Shown one piece after another: positions 16,720 through 28,600 of a stretch of DNA of 64,000 bases. The number at the start of each line of letters is the position of its first letter. Position 1 is the stretch's first letter. The translations under genes were made by a program, and so were the position numbers. The notes under the pieces were generated by a model. The model had not been told where the DNA came from, did not search any database, and saw only the letters and a list, made by a program, of their open reading frames with translations. This DNA comes from Pseudoips prasinana (Eukaryota > Arthropoda > Insecta > Lepidoptera > Nolidae): contig OX621260.1 of assembly GCA_951640165.1 (NCBI GenBank), forward strand, positions 23,392,001 through 23,456,000, written 5' to 3'.

Positions 16720-19366
16720 GTTTATTTATTTATTTATTTATTTATACTTATTGCACAAAACTGTACAAAGGCGGACTTAATGCCAAAGGCACTCTCTCCC
16801 AGTCAACCTTAGGGTGATGCAGAGATAATATGGTAGGTGCACTATAGACCAAGTATAATAAAAATTACTAAAATACTTGAGAAGTACTATAAAATACAAT
16901 CGTATAAATACAATAGTTACATAACTACACACTATACTATAAATACATAAATATATAGGTATATATACATATAAATATGTAGACAAATATATTAAATATA
17001 TATACATTTATAAATATATTACATATATATTAATATATACACAAACTGTAATATTAAGATGATTCTGCCTTAATTTTTTTGTGAATGTAGTCACGAGTTT
17101 TGATTTTAAAAGTAACCCGCGTCTTAGCCATTCTGATTTCCGGAGGTAGCGCATTCCAGAGAAGAATAGCTTGTACAAAGAAGGAAGAATGTAAGAAGTT
17201 AGTCCGATGAGAAGGGTATTGTAAAAGTCTGTTATGAGTGGAACGGAGATTTTTGTTGTGGTTAGAAGATAGATACTGAAAATAGGGAGCTAAGTAGGAT
17301 GGAGAAATCGGAGAGTCGAGAAGAGAAAATAGTGTAGTGAGTGCTCTGAGGTTTCTTCGGTGCCGAATGGGCATCCAATTCAATTGAGAACGGTAAGGTG
17401 ACACATGGTCGTACTTACGAAGATTGAATACGAATCGAATGCAGTTATTCAGAAGACGGTCTAATTTATTGAGTTGATCTGCATTCAGGTCAAAGTAGCA
17501 CACATCACCATAGTCGATTATAGGAAAAAGAATGGCCTGCACGAGCGTTACTTTTGTCTCGGATGGTAGGAAATTCTTTAATCTATACAGTGACCGCAAG
17601 ATCCCAGTCACTCTTTGGCTGACGCTAACGATTTGGTTTTGCCAGCTTAAAGTAGCATCAACCAGCAGACCAAGGTCCTTTACATTCTGGCAGTATGGAA
17701 TAACAGATTTGTTGTATAAGACTGGAGGTTGACTGTCAACATCCACTAAACTCATCATTCGGGAACTGCCCACGATGATAGCCTGACATTTGAGTGGATT
17801 GACAGTCAAGCCAAACCTGTTAGCCCACTCCCTAATTAAATCAAGATCCCTATTTATGGCGACGATCGCTTCTGCTAACTTATCGATGCTTGTCTGTGCG
17901 TAAAGTTGTAGATCATCGGCGTATAGATGATACGAACACTGAAGATTTTGAGTTAAGAGATTTATAAATACCGAAAATAAGAGGGGAGAAAGGATACCGC
18001 CTTGAGGAACGCCAGTATCTAATTTACACCAGTTTGATGAAACATCACCACTGCAAACAGACTGTTGGCGCCCTTGAAGATAGGAAGAAAACCACTCCAG
18101 AGATTCGTCAGACACCCTAAGGTAGGAAAGGATACATAAAAGGATATCGTGACTGACGGTATTAAAGGCGTTGGAGAAATCAACCAGCACCAGGACTGTG
18201 ACCATAGTCCCCTCCATACCAGCCCTAATATCGCCAGTCACTTTTAGGAGAGCGGTGGTGGTGCTATGACCAGGCCTAAACCCGGATTGTAAGGGACTTA
18301 TTAAGTTATTGGATAGGATAAAATGGGAAAGTTGTTTATGGACAGCGGACTCAAGTACCTTGGACAGGAAGGGAAGGATGGAGATAGGACGATAGTGGGT
18401 GAGAAGTGATGGGTTGGTGACTTTAGGAAGTGGACGGACATAGGCTTTACGCCATAAAGCGGGGAAAGATCCATGGCACAAGGAATAATTAATGATATGG
18501 GTTATTACGGGAAGAAGGTGGTCCAGGATTGGTACTAACATGCGTCGACTGATGTAGTCACAGCCAACTGCGTTAGATTTGACAGATAGGATAACTTTCT
18601 TAATGTCCTTCGAATCAACTGGAGAAAAACGAAAAGAATCTATATTGGAGCGCGTTAGACCATTTAAAAAGTATATAGTTTGGGTTTTTGTTTGATGATC
18701 CATAAAAGAACTTATGGTGAAATGTAGATTAAGATCATCTAAACTTATTGTGCTGGGGAGGTCTAAATTTCGCGACTTGCCAATACCTAGAGTTCCCAAA
18801 AACTTCCAGATACCAGCAGGAGTAGAAGAAGATATATTATCGAGAATATGTCGGCGTTTAGCGTCACGTATCATCTTATTACACCGATTTCTAGCAACCT
18901 TAAACAAGCCCCATTGCTCATTAGATCGATCCTTTTTATACCTTCGAAAGGCACGGTCTCTGCGACGCATTGCCATTCGGATCCCTTGCGTCATCCAAGG
19001 CGCTGGTGGACGTTTCAGTCTAACATTTTTAATGGGTGCGTGGATATCATATAGCCTGGTGACAGCATCATTAAACAATCCGATCTTATCATTAATGTTA
19101 TCAGCCTCCATCAGCTGCTTCCAGTCGATATTGGACGCATCCTTTGCCAAATTTTCAACATTAATCCGAGCAAAAGAACGCACACGCAGTACCTTGGGTT
19201 TGACTTTAGGTGGCTTAAGGATATAGGACATGAATATGAGGTCATGATGGGAGAAACCAGGAGCATCGTACTGTCCGTGGGAGGAAACCAAGGAAGGGTT
19301 AGAGGTGAGGATTACATCGAGCCAAGTATCATCACCGGACGCATTATGATGATTTTTTGGTAGCTA
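16720..19366 (-). mobile_element. CR1/Jockey-type LINE, 5'-truncated
   Basis: The 3' end has GGCATTAAGTCCGCCTTTGT followed by (TAAA)n on the - strand (16722-16745 on +). The 5' break lies inside the endonuclease near 19366, just past the AGXT poly(A) region. One long ORF fills most of it. Confidence 0.75.
17054..19291 (-). CDS. LINE reverse transcriptase, long uninterrupted ORF
   Basis: 745 residues from the first Met, and open for about 25 codons further upstream (DDTWLDVIL..), so the Met is internal. The end of the endonuclease (GFSHHDLIF) is followed by linker helices, then RT: LPFLSKVLE, SGFRPGHSTTTAL, LVDFSNAFNTV (about 368-378), TGVPQGGILSPLLF and YADDLQLY (about 457-464), thumb and a conserved C-terminus (LLWNALPPEIR). 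Both Asp residues of the polymerase site are present with no stop or frameshift, which suggests a fairly young copy. Without its 5' end it is probably immobile. The + strand ORF at 18714-19226 is its antisense shadow. Confidence 0.88.
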   Translation of the reverse strand: MVSSHGQYDAPGFSHHDLIFMSYILKPPKVKPKVLRVRSFARINVENLAKDASNIDWKQLMEADNINDKIGLFNDAVTRLYDIHAPIKNVRLKRPPAPWMTQGIRMAMRRRDRAFRRYKKDRSNEQWGLFKVARNRCNKMIRDAKRRHILDNISSSTPAGIWKFLGTLGIGKSRNLDLPSTISLDDLNLHFTISSFMDHQTKTQTIYFLNGLTRSNIDSFRFSPVDSKDIKKVILSVKSNAVGCDYISRRMLVPILDHLLPVITHIINYSLCHGSFPALWRKAYVRPLPKVTNPSLLTHYRPISILPFLSKVLESAVHKQLSHFILSNNLISPLQSGFRPGHSTTTALLKVTGDIRAGMEGTMVTVLVLVDFSNAFNTVSHDILLCILSYLRVSDESLEWFSSYLQGRQQSVCSGDVSSNWCKLDTGVPQGGILSPLLFSVFINLLTQNLQCSYHLYADDLQLYAQTSIDKLAEAIVAINRDLDLIREWANRFGLTVNPLKCQAIIVGSSRMMSLVDVDSQPPVLYNKSVIPYCQNVKDLGLLVDATLSWQNQIVSVSQRVTGILRSLYRLKNFLPSETKVTLVQAILFPIIDYGDVCYFDLNADQLNKLDRLLNNCIRFVFNLRKYDHVSPYRSQLNWMPIRHRRNLRALTTLFSLLDSPISPSYLAPYFQYLSSNHNKNLRSTHNRLLQYPSHRTNFLHSSFFVQAILLWNALPPEIRMAKTRVTFKIKTRDYIHKKIKAESS

Positions 19367-19470
19367 ACGAACTAGAATTATATCACAAGAAATAAGTCCA
19401 ATTTCCAGTCACTCTTTTAGCTATTTAATTGTAACATTTCATGTGCTCACAAATTCAAACATGTTTTAAT

Positions 19471-19624
19471 TCAAAGCGATGATTTCGTCTGTGCTCGCCT
19501 GGCGTCATTCATGCCTTTGATGACATCATCAACGATTCCTTTCGTGGCGTTGATGCCCATGATCCCGATGCGTAATATTTTACCAACTGTTGGCCCCAGA
19601 CCGCCGAAGATGAGGATATTGTGA
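19471..19624 (-). CDS. AGXT: AGXT last exon, stop TGA
   Basis: Acceptor TTCATTACACAG; 1 base, 50 codons and TGA at 19473-19471. It encodes [32 protein letters not shown] and ends AQTKSSL. Arg357 is the substrate carboxylate anchor. An ATTAAA-type poly(A) signal (from TTTAAT on the + strand near 19424) lies about 45 bases downstream. A LINE 5' junction follows near 19366, so the 3' UTR is short. Confidence 0.9.
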
Positions 19625-22600
19625 CTGTGTAATGAAATTTATTAATTAAAACTTGTTAGTTACATTGATAACTTTTAGGCCCCTAGCATACGGCGTATTT
19701 TAAATGTGCAGACGACGCCCGTTTCAAGAAAACGCATTTTCTGCGTCGTAGATGCCGATTTTTGCGTTTTTTTTAGAATCAAACGCATGTAAAACGCGGT
19801 GCAAACGTGTGTGTGAAGCGCGTTCGAAACTCGTTTCAAGCGTGTACAAGGGGTCGGAGGGATGTACAACTGACGAGGAGTTTCTGACCAAAACGCGGAA
19901 GCTACGAGGGACCTCAGCGTGTCTGTATCGCTGTATCTGCGCGAATATGCGCAGCAAACTCGCGTTTCATGATCGCCCCGTGTGCTTAGGTTACGTTCAA
20001 ATCTCGTTTGAAGCGCGTATACGCGCGTTATCTGCACATCTTCTGCGCGTTTGAAATACGCCGTGTTTGGAGACAACTGTTTAAGTTAGATTAGTAATGT
20101 TAGTCGCTTAGAAAGTGCTCGTTTCTACCCACGTGGGGGTTACAGCACAGTAGTGTAGTACTATGGTGTACTGTACATACAGTACACCATAGTAGTACTA
20201 GTATAGTACACCATATACAAGGTGTAACGTTAATAGTGGATAGAAAATAAGGAGCTTAATTTCTTAGATTGTCTATCAAACTGAAGTAATATTAACTCCA
20301 TACACAAGAATAAAGATCAGCTGATTCATTTAGAATGAGACGCAAAAAAAGCACATCAACATTCAAAATTCACGTAATAAAATATTAACCGGCCGCCTGA
20401 GCTGTGGCCCGAACCCCATAAGGGTGCTCTCGGGTATTAGTCGCTTACATTAAGCTACTGGTTGAGAGCCTTTTGCGCTAGCCAACTGCTCGTTGTTTTC
20501 AATTCTTTAATTTTAATATACGGGTGAATTTCAACAAGTCATTTTTATTTATCATTTCGGTGGAATTTTTTGTTTTCAATGCTATTTACATATTTTTAGT
20601 GATAAATTAAACTTTAGCCTATTTTATAACATTGTGCGTGAGTGGACACCAAATATCATAAAAACTGACATAAATATTTAAGGATGAATTTTTAAGAGTC
20701 CACTGAAATGAAAAGTGTCTAGCGAAATGATAAAAATGACCACCGAAATGATAGACTGTGCACCGGAATGAAATAAATCCACCGAAATGATACAGCTAAG
20801 AACAACCGTGCCGGGCAGCCAGGGTTCCGTACTTTGTTAGTTTTGATATCCACAAATTTTAGATAAACCCTGAGACAGGACAGTACACAGGTATTTTAAT
20901 ATCATTATTGATATACAGATATTACATTTAGTATTACCATATATCATTCTTTGAGGTTACAATATCCCCAAAATATAATATCAATGTAATGTTTATTACG
21001 ATATGAATGAATTGTTTCTTCACTTATATAACCTTTGGTATTTTTTCTGGTTGTTTTTGGGTGAAAATGTTGGAAAACTTTATCGTAACTGCTGATAACC
21101 ATACATAAATATTTTTATATGTGTAATGGGTTTTGAACTAATACTAATTTACTTAATATATTTTCAAAAGAGTTAACGAAGTGCGATTAGGAAGTTTAAA
21201 GTTTCTGATTAATATTTGGCAGCATTTGTAAGTTTTGTCATTAATTAATTAGTAATACATAATGTCTACCTATTGCACTTAGAGAAAAATGCTAGGTATA
21301 ATTTAGTTAAATTAGGATCTAGACGAGAATAGTGTTTCTACAGGTATATAAGTAAAACTTATAAAATTAAATCAATTTCAAAACACAATAAATGAATAAG
21401 AAACATTATAAACATATCTAAGTAGTAATAGCTTAGTACTTTTAATCCTTTTACATAAACGTATGAAACATAACAGAAACCAAATTGAGATCACGTTATT
21501 CTTAATTTACTACAACAATAGAGAAACGTATATATCTAAAAAGAACGAAAACCAAAAGTTTTGTTCCACATAATTACTTATACATAACTGCGCACGTATG
21601 TAGCTTAAAAATATTGATTTTTCATCATTTTACTTTAAATCACACAATAATTTCTCAAATTCATTAATCAGCTTCTTTTTATGAGTGTAAATATAGGTTT
21701 TTAATTTAGATATGTACCTACTTAACAAGTTTTCTTTAATTATCAGACCACACGTCTTTACTATAATTATTATAAACATCAGTCTTTTTTAATAAGTTTA
21801 ATTATAGATTTATTTGTTATATATCTTGTAACATTTAGAAATTATATAAAACTAGCTGTGCCCCGCGGTTTTACCCACGTTAAATGTTATAAATTATCAC
21901 AGCTCCTCCCCTGTAGGTGATAGCGTGATAATATAATATGTAGCCTATATGTTGACCTGACCTCTTAGTAATATTCATGCAAAATTTTAAGTAAACCCAT
22001 GCAGTACTTTATGAGTTTAGCCCGGACATACATACAGACAAACAGACAAAAATTCTAAATACTATATTTTTGGTTTCAATATCGATTGTAGATCACGCCC
22101 CTAGTATCGTTTTAAAAATATTCAATGTACAGTTTTGACTTTCCTACTACGATTTTAATATAATATGTATAGATATTATTTACTCATAATAAATGACATA
22201 AAAATAAAAGTAAGTAACTTACTTAAAATGAAGGTAAACCCTCGAAATTATTATCACACACACTCATCACATTATCGTTGAGCCGAACAAATGTGTATGT
22301 AAAGTAAGTATAGACATGTACTTACTACGTAAATATGTGTATACATTACATATCGTAAACACAAATATTACACAACAAATACACCCGAATAATCAAATCT
22401 ACACTCTAGGTAAAATTACATTACAAATCTATGACCTTATATTTGACATAAGGATCTCTAAAACTATATGGTTTTATCATTTCGGAGATACATTTCATTC
22501 CGGTGGCAGTAACAGTCCACCGAATCCACTAAAATGATAACACTGAGATGATAAAATACAGGTTAGTTCTACATTTAACTCCGAAATAAATTTATTAAAA

Positions 22601-25600
22601 ATATATGAACACTACTCAAACAAAACAGTACTTACGGCGAATTTAATACATAATTTTGAAACAAAATAAACGAATCTAGCACGAGTTATAACAGCCACCG
22701 AAATGAAACAATTTTTGTCCCCATATCACTGAAATGATAAACTTAGTTTTTTGGTGGAAAACCGCAAGACATTGGGATCAGTGCGTTCATGCCGAGATCT
22801 TGAACCGGATGGATCCGAAGTGAGGAAATTTGACACAGGCCTAACAACGCAATCTTGACGTGGCTATTCTACTAAAACTTACTGTCCTCTGAAATGATAA
22901 CTTTCTTCCAGACAAAAGTTGAATGACTGTCAAATCCATGAGAAAGAAGATAAACAAACAAAGAAAGTTTTATTTGATCGAAAATATTATAATTTAATGA
23001 TATCAAAATCGATTTAAATCCATATTACGATTGTATTTACAGGGGAAGGTATTTTATGAGAGGAATTGGGTTCAGGACAGGCCACCGTGATGATAAAATA
23101 ACACTTTGTAATTTTTTTTTTCGGTCTATTAGTGGGTAGTAATGAATGATTTTTTTTGCCGAGGTAGAGAAGTACATTCGCTATTTAGAAAAAATGTGTA
23201 AAATAAAAAATCGGCACATTGCACTACCGTTCTCACGTATGCCGTTTATTTTTTTGGGTTGGGCAATTCACTCATACACTTGATAAATGTAACAATAATA
23301 GCTTAGTAACTTGCTATTTATTATTTATTTAAGGATCTTAAAAATATATGTGACGAAACAGACCGCACGGACGGACTAATTCAAAATATTTTGTTGCTTT
23401 AATTACCGTGTTTATATAATACATTGTGAGCTTGACAAGTATAAGTGTATGTAAATACCCAAGTGCTGAATAAATTTCATTTCATTTCAACAATAAAGCT
23501 CAGCTGATGCATTTAGAATGAGGCGCAATAAAAACACATCTACATGCAAACTACACGTAAAAATATATTAACTCCCGATACAAGAAGAAAGATCAGCTGG
23601 TGTATTTAGAATGAGGGGCAATAAAAGCACATCTACATGGAAACTACACGTAAAAATATATTAACTCCCAATACAAGAATAAAGAACAACTGATGCATTT
23701 AGAATGAGGCGCAAAAAGAAATCTTATTTCACAAACTGGTTTTGTCTCCAAAAAACAAAATACACGTAATACAATATTAACTTCCCAAACAAGAATAAAG
23801 CTCAGCTGGTGCATTTAGAATGAGGCGCAAAAAAGTACACCATCATTCAAAATACACGTAATAAAATATTAACTCCCCATACAAGAATAAAGCTCAGCTG
23901 ACGTATATAGAAGGAGGCGCAAAAAAAACACATCTATATGCGAAATACACGTAAAAAATATTGACTCGTCATACAATAACAAAGTTTAGCTGATGCATTT
24001 AGAATAAGGCGCAAGAAAAAGCACATCGTCATACAAACTACAAGAATAAAGCTCAGCTGATGCATTTCGAATGAGGCGCAAAAAACACATCAACATGCAA
24101 AAAACACGTAAAAAATATAAACTCCCCCATACAAGAATAAAGCTCAGTTGATGTATTTTAGAATGAGGCGAAAAAAAGCACATCGACATACAAACTACAA
24201 GAATAATGCTCAGCTGATGAATTTAGAATGAGGTGATAAAAAAAATTGATTAACGTGCAAATAATACACGTAATAAAATAGGAACCCCCCCCCCCCCCCA
24301 TACAAGAATAAAGCTCAGCTGATGCCTTTAGAGTGAGGTGATAAAAAACACTGATCAACATGCAAAGAATACACGTAATAAAGTAGGAACCCCCCCCATA
24401 CAAGAATAAAGCTCAGCTGATGCATCAAGAATAAAGCTCAGCTGATACATTTAGAGTGAGGTGATAAAAAAAACTGATCAACATGCAAAAAATACACGTA
24501 ATAAAGTAGAATCCCCCCATACAAGAATAAAGCTCAGCTGATGCATTTAGAGTGAGGTGATTAAAAAAACTGATCAACATGCAAATAATACACGTAATAA
24601 AATAGGAACCCCCCCCCCCCCCCATACAAGAATAAAGCTCAGCTGATGCATTTAGAGTGAGGTGATAAAAAAAAACTGAGCAACATGCAAATAATACACG
24701 TAATAAAGTATAGGATCACCCCCATACAAGAATAAGGCTCAGCTGATGCATTTAGATTGAGGTGATACAAAAAATCTGATCAACATGCAAATAATACACG
24801 TAATAAAGTAGGAAGCCCCCATACAAGAATAGAGCTCAGCTGATGCATTTAGATTGAGGTGATAAAAAACTGATCAACATGCAAATAATACACGTAATAA
24901 AGTAGGAACCCCCAATACAAGAATAGAGCTCAGCTGATGCATTTAGAGTGAGGTGATAAAAAAAAAACTGATCAACATGCAAATAATACACGTAATAAAA
25001 TAAGAACACTTTTTACAATCAACTAAGCAGGCAGACAGCTAATATTTATGTATATATTATATGTTTATTATATATATATGATATATAATTAGGTATGTAG
25101 TTACGTAAGTAACTTGGTATGTAGTATTAGTAAGCAGGTTTATGTATATATTTATTTACCACTGGTAGATTTTATTTTGTTTTATTTTTGAATTATTTTT
25201 ATTACCTTAGTTCATAATTATTTCAAATTGTTGCGCGCTGTTTGTAACCCATTCATATAAGCTCTCACTCTAACAAAGGCTTGCTGGAAGAGAACTCATA
25301 GTTGAGTTAAGCTCGCCTGTGTACATGATATATGTAATCTTTAATGTAAATATGTATTTCATACAATAAAGTATAAATAAATTAACACCCCCATACAAGA
25401 ATAAAGCTCAGCTGATGCATTTAGAATGCGGCGCAAAAAAAAATCTTATGCCACAGACTGGTTTTGTTTAAGTTACGTCCACTATTTACGTTACACCTTG
25501 TATGTATTCTTATTCTCAGTCTGAGTGCGTTGTGTCAGTTGCATGTTTGTAAAGTTGCACGATACAGTTTACCCATAGGAGTCGCTATTTATATAAACAA

Positions 25601-28600
25601 ACATATATCTTGTCAGGATCCCTGGAGACCTCTGGATGCGGATAGTCATCATCATCATGTCAGCCAAAGTAGGTCCACTGCTGGACAAAATCCTCCCCAA
25701 AGAATGGAGGGATACACCATAATCGCCACGCTTGGCAGACGGGTTGGCGATTGCAGTTTGATGGTTATAGTTCACAGAAAATCGCTGCTGCCCGTTCTCT
25801 GGTAGGTATTAGGTATTCCCTCGGACCATTTCTACGCTCCAAGGGATGAGATGCGGTGATGATATTCCATCACCTCACAGCATATGCGGATAGTGGAGAC
25901 CAGCAATTGAGGAGGCCTTTGTCCAGCAGTGGACCCTTTTCGGCTGACATGATGATGTTGATGTATACATATTATGTATATAATAAGATTATGCAAACAT
26001 TTAATTGAAATGTTTTTGAAAAATCTTAGCTTTAAGGTTTTTCTAGAGACAGATGCAACAAAATTTTGGAACTATAAATTATTTCCTGGTTTAAAACCAT
26101 CCATTAAAATGATTAACTACGAGTTATGTAGGAAGAAGACCTAATTCTTAACATTCCATGGATTCACCGTGCGGAAACCGGGTCCATAGCGTGGTCGAGG
26201 AAGGAATTCGACAGAGTCTGAGACTTGCGACTCAGATGTAGGTTTAAGGGGCCCCTATGATGCATCAACGCGCATCTTCTCTGTCTCTCAGTGTTCTCTG
26301 TCTCTCTTCCTAGCCAAATTTGGTATGATCCTAATAATGCCGCTTTGGATGCCCGTTCTAATACAGAACTTACGGAATACAATTATACTCACGTCCCCCT
26401 CATGTACTTGATGAACTCGGGATACGTATATCCTTTAGGGAGCACCACAGTGGTAACGGTCGGCAGACGGTCTTCGGGCTTCGGTACAAAGAACTGGAAG
26501 CCATTTTCTTCGAGACGTTTGTGGAAGTATGATACGGTGGAAGCGTGGCGCTCCCATGAACCTTCCAATGTTTCCTTACAGATCTCAATCAGGCAAGCTC
26601 GCAGAGCCCACATCAGGGGAGGGGACATTGTGTGATGGTATCTGAAAAGTGAAAAGTACAGCCTTAGGTCCCGATTGAAAACTAATAATAATAAATACAC
26701 AAATAGTTTGAGCTAGATCATCATCATCCTCATCATCATATCAGCCGAAAGACGTCCACTGCTGGACAAAGGCCTCCCCCAAAGATCTCCACAATTGTCA
26801 GTCTTGCGCTATTCTCATCCAGCAGTTTCCAGCGACCCGCACAAGATCATCGGTCCATCTTGTAGGGGGCCTGCCCACGCTGCGTCTTCCGGTTCGTGGT
26901 CGCCACTCGAGAACCTTTCTGCCCCAGCGGCCGGCGGTTCTACGAGCTATGTGCCCCGCCCACTGCCACTTCAGTTTTGCAATTGTTCGGGCTATGTCGG
27001 TAACTTTGGTTTGCCTGCGGATTTCGACATTTCTGATTCGATTCCGCACGGAAACTCCGATTGAAACTTGAGCTAGATAGATGACGTTATTTATTTATTA
27101 TTATTTTAGACACGAAATGATATGATTATGTCCTGGGACATTATGCCCACACCAAATCAAGCAGATTATCCCAAATTAAGCAGAGCTTATACTGAGGAAA
27201 CCAGATGACTGATATACTACAAACATTACTAATTTTTCTGCCATCTATTTTTCGGCCATCTGATCCTAAATTAAGCAGAGCTTGTACTATGGAAACCAGA
27301 TGACTGATATAATACTTAAATTACTTATTTTTGTAAATAAATACTTATATAGATAGTTGGATGCGGCTGGATGCGAATAGCGCAAGACCGGCAATTGTGG
27401 AGATCTTTGGGGGAGGCCTTTGTCCAGCTGTGGACGTCTTTCGGCTGATATGATGATGATGATGATAAATAGTTACACACAGACTCATGACAAACAGACA
27501 TGTTCATGCACACAAATATCTGTCCTGAGTGGGAATTGAAGCCACTACCTGCGGTGTGGAAGGCAAGGATCTACCAACCGCGCCAACGGGCCAAAATATC
27601 TTGGACTAATAACACAGTTTGGGCTAAATGACGCTATATATTTAGTAATTAATGTACCCACGATATATGCAAATCTACTGCTTATTTAAATAGGAATTTC
27701 TACCCGCAGACCCGCGTAAGGAGAAATTAAGAAGAAATAGAGAATATCGTGTGTAATATCTAGTATTTCATGATGACATGATGAATATTTATATATACAT
27801 GCATAGAGATGTAATTTTTTTTTTATTTAGGGACTATGTCACACAGATCATCCTGGCCCCAAACTAAGCAAAGCTTGTACTATGGGTACCATTTTTTTTT
27901 TTTTTTAAGTCGGGACTAGTCCCTCCCTCTTACCCACCACTGCAACTCCTGTAAGCCAGGATCAACAGTGGCACACAATGAAATGACACTGAGCGGTGAA
28001 GCTCAGGCATGTCCCGGGGAATCGCTTTAACTGTCTTGGATCCCGCAACGAATTTAATCAGAAACAGAAAAAAAGGAGGAGTTAGAAAATGAATAGTTCC
28101 ACTTCCCTCCAGAGCAAAGCGGGAGACAGAATGATGTAAAGAGGCTATAGCCTCATAAAATGAGAGATTTGCAACTAGAGAAGCCAGCTGCAAAAGCACC
28201 GAGGATCAATTTAAGGGTCCTAAGTGAGCTGTTATATTTGATTCCAATAGTAGGTATGGCAAAAACGCTTAAACGCACGGAAGTTGTTCCTTGTTGCTAC
28301 AAGATCCGTATAATAAACTACTCCAGATATTGGTTGCAAGCTGTTTAACATAATATCACGCTGATTTTGCCAGAGATCACACTCCCACAGGATGTGGTGA
28401 GCAGTTTGTTCATATTCGTTACTGGATGTTGAGCACAGACAGATTGGTGAAGATACTAATTTGAAACTATACAATTTACTTTTAAAATTGCCGTGTCCGG
28501 TAAGAAATTGTGCAACACAATGGTCTATGAATAGCCAAGTTTTATTTAACCGTTCGCGTACATCCGGAAAGAACTGGTGCAGATGGCGACCCTTGGTTGA

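Noticed and set aside
18714..19226. 170-residue + strand ORF
   Set aside because: It is antisense to the LINE reverse transcriptase frame, which carries all the expected motifs.
19675..20076. 133-residue ORF on the - strand
   Set aside because: It lies inside a MITE with terminal inverted repeats, and the ORFs on both strands mirror its palindromic composition.
23484..25012. CRISPR-like array of regularly spaced repeats
   Set aside because: The units are contiguous minisatellite copies without unique spacers, in a eukaryotic genome. The C-run ORFs (Gly-rich antisense) are also artefacts.
26291..26635. 114-residue + strand ORF
   Set aside because: It is antisense to AGXT exon 6, which has family motifs and splice sites.
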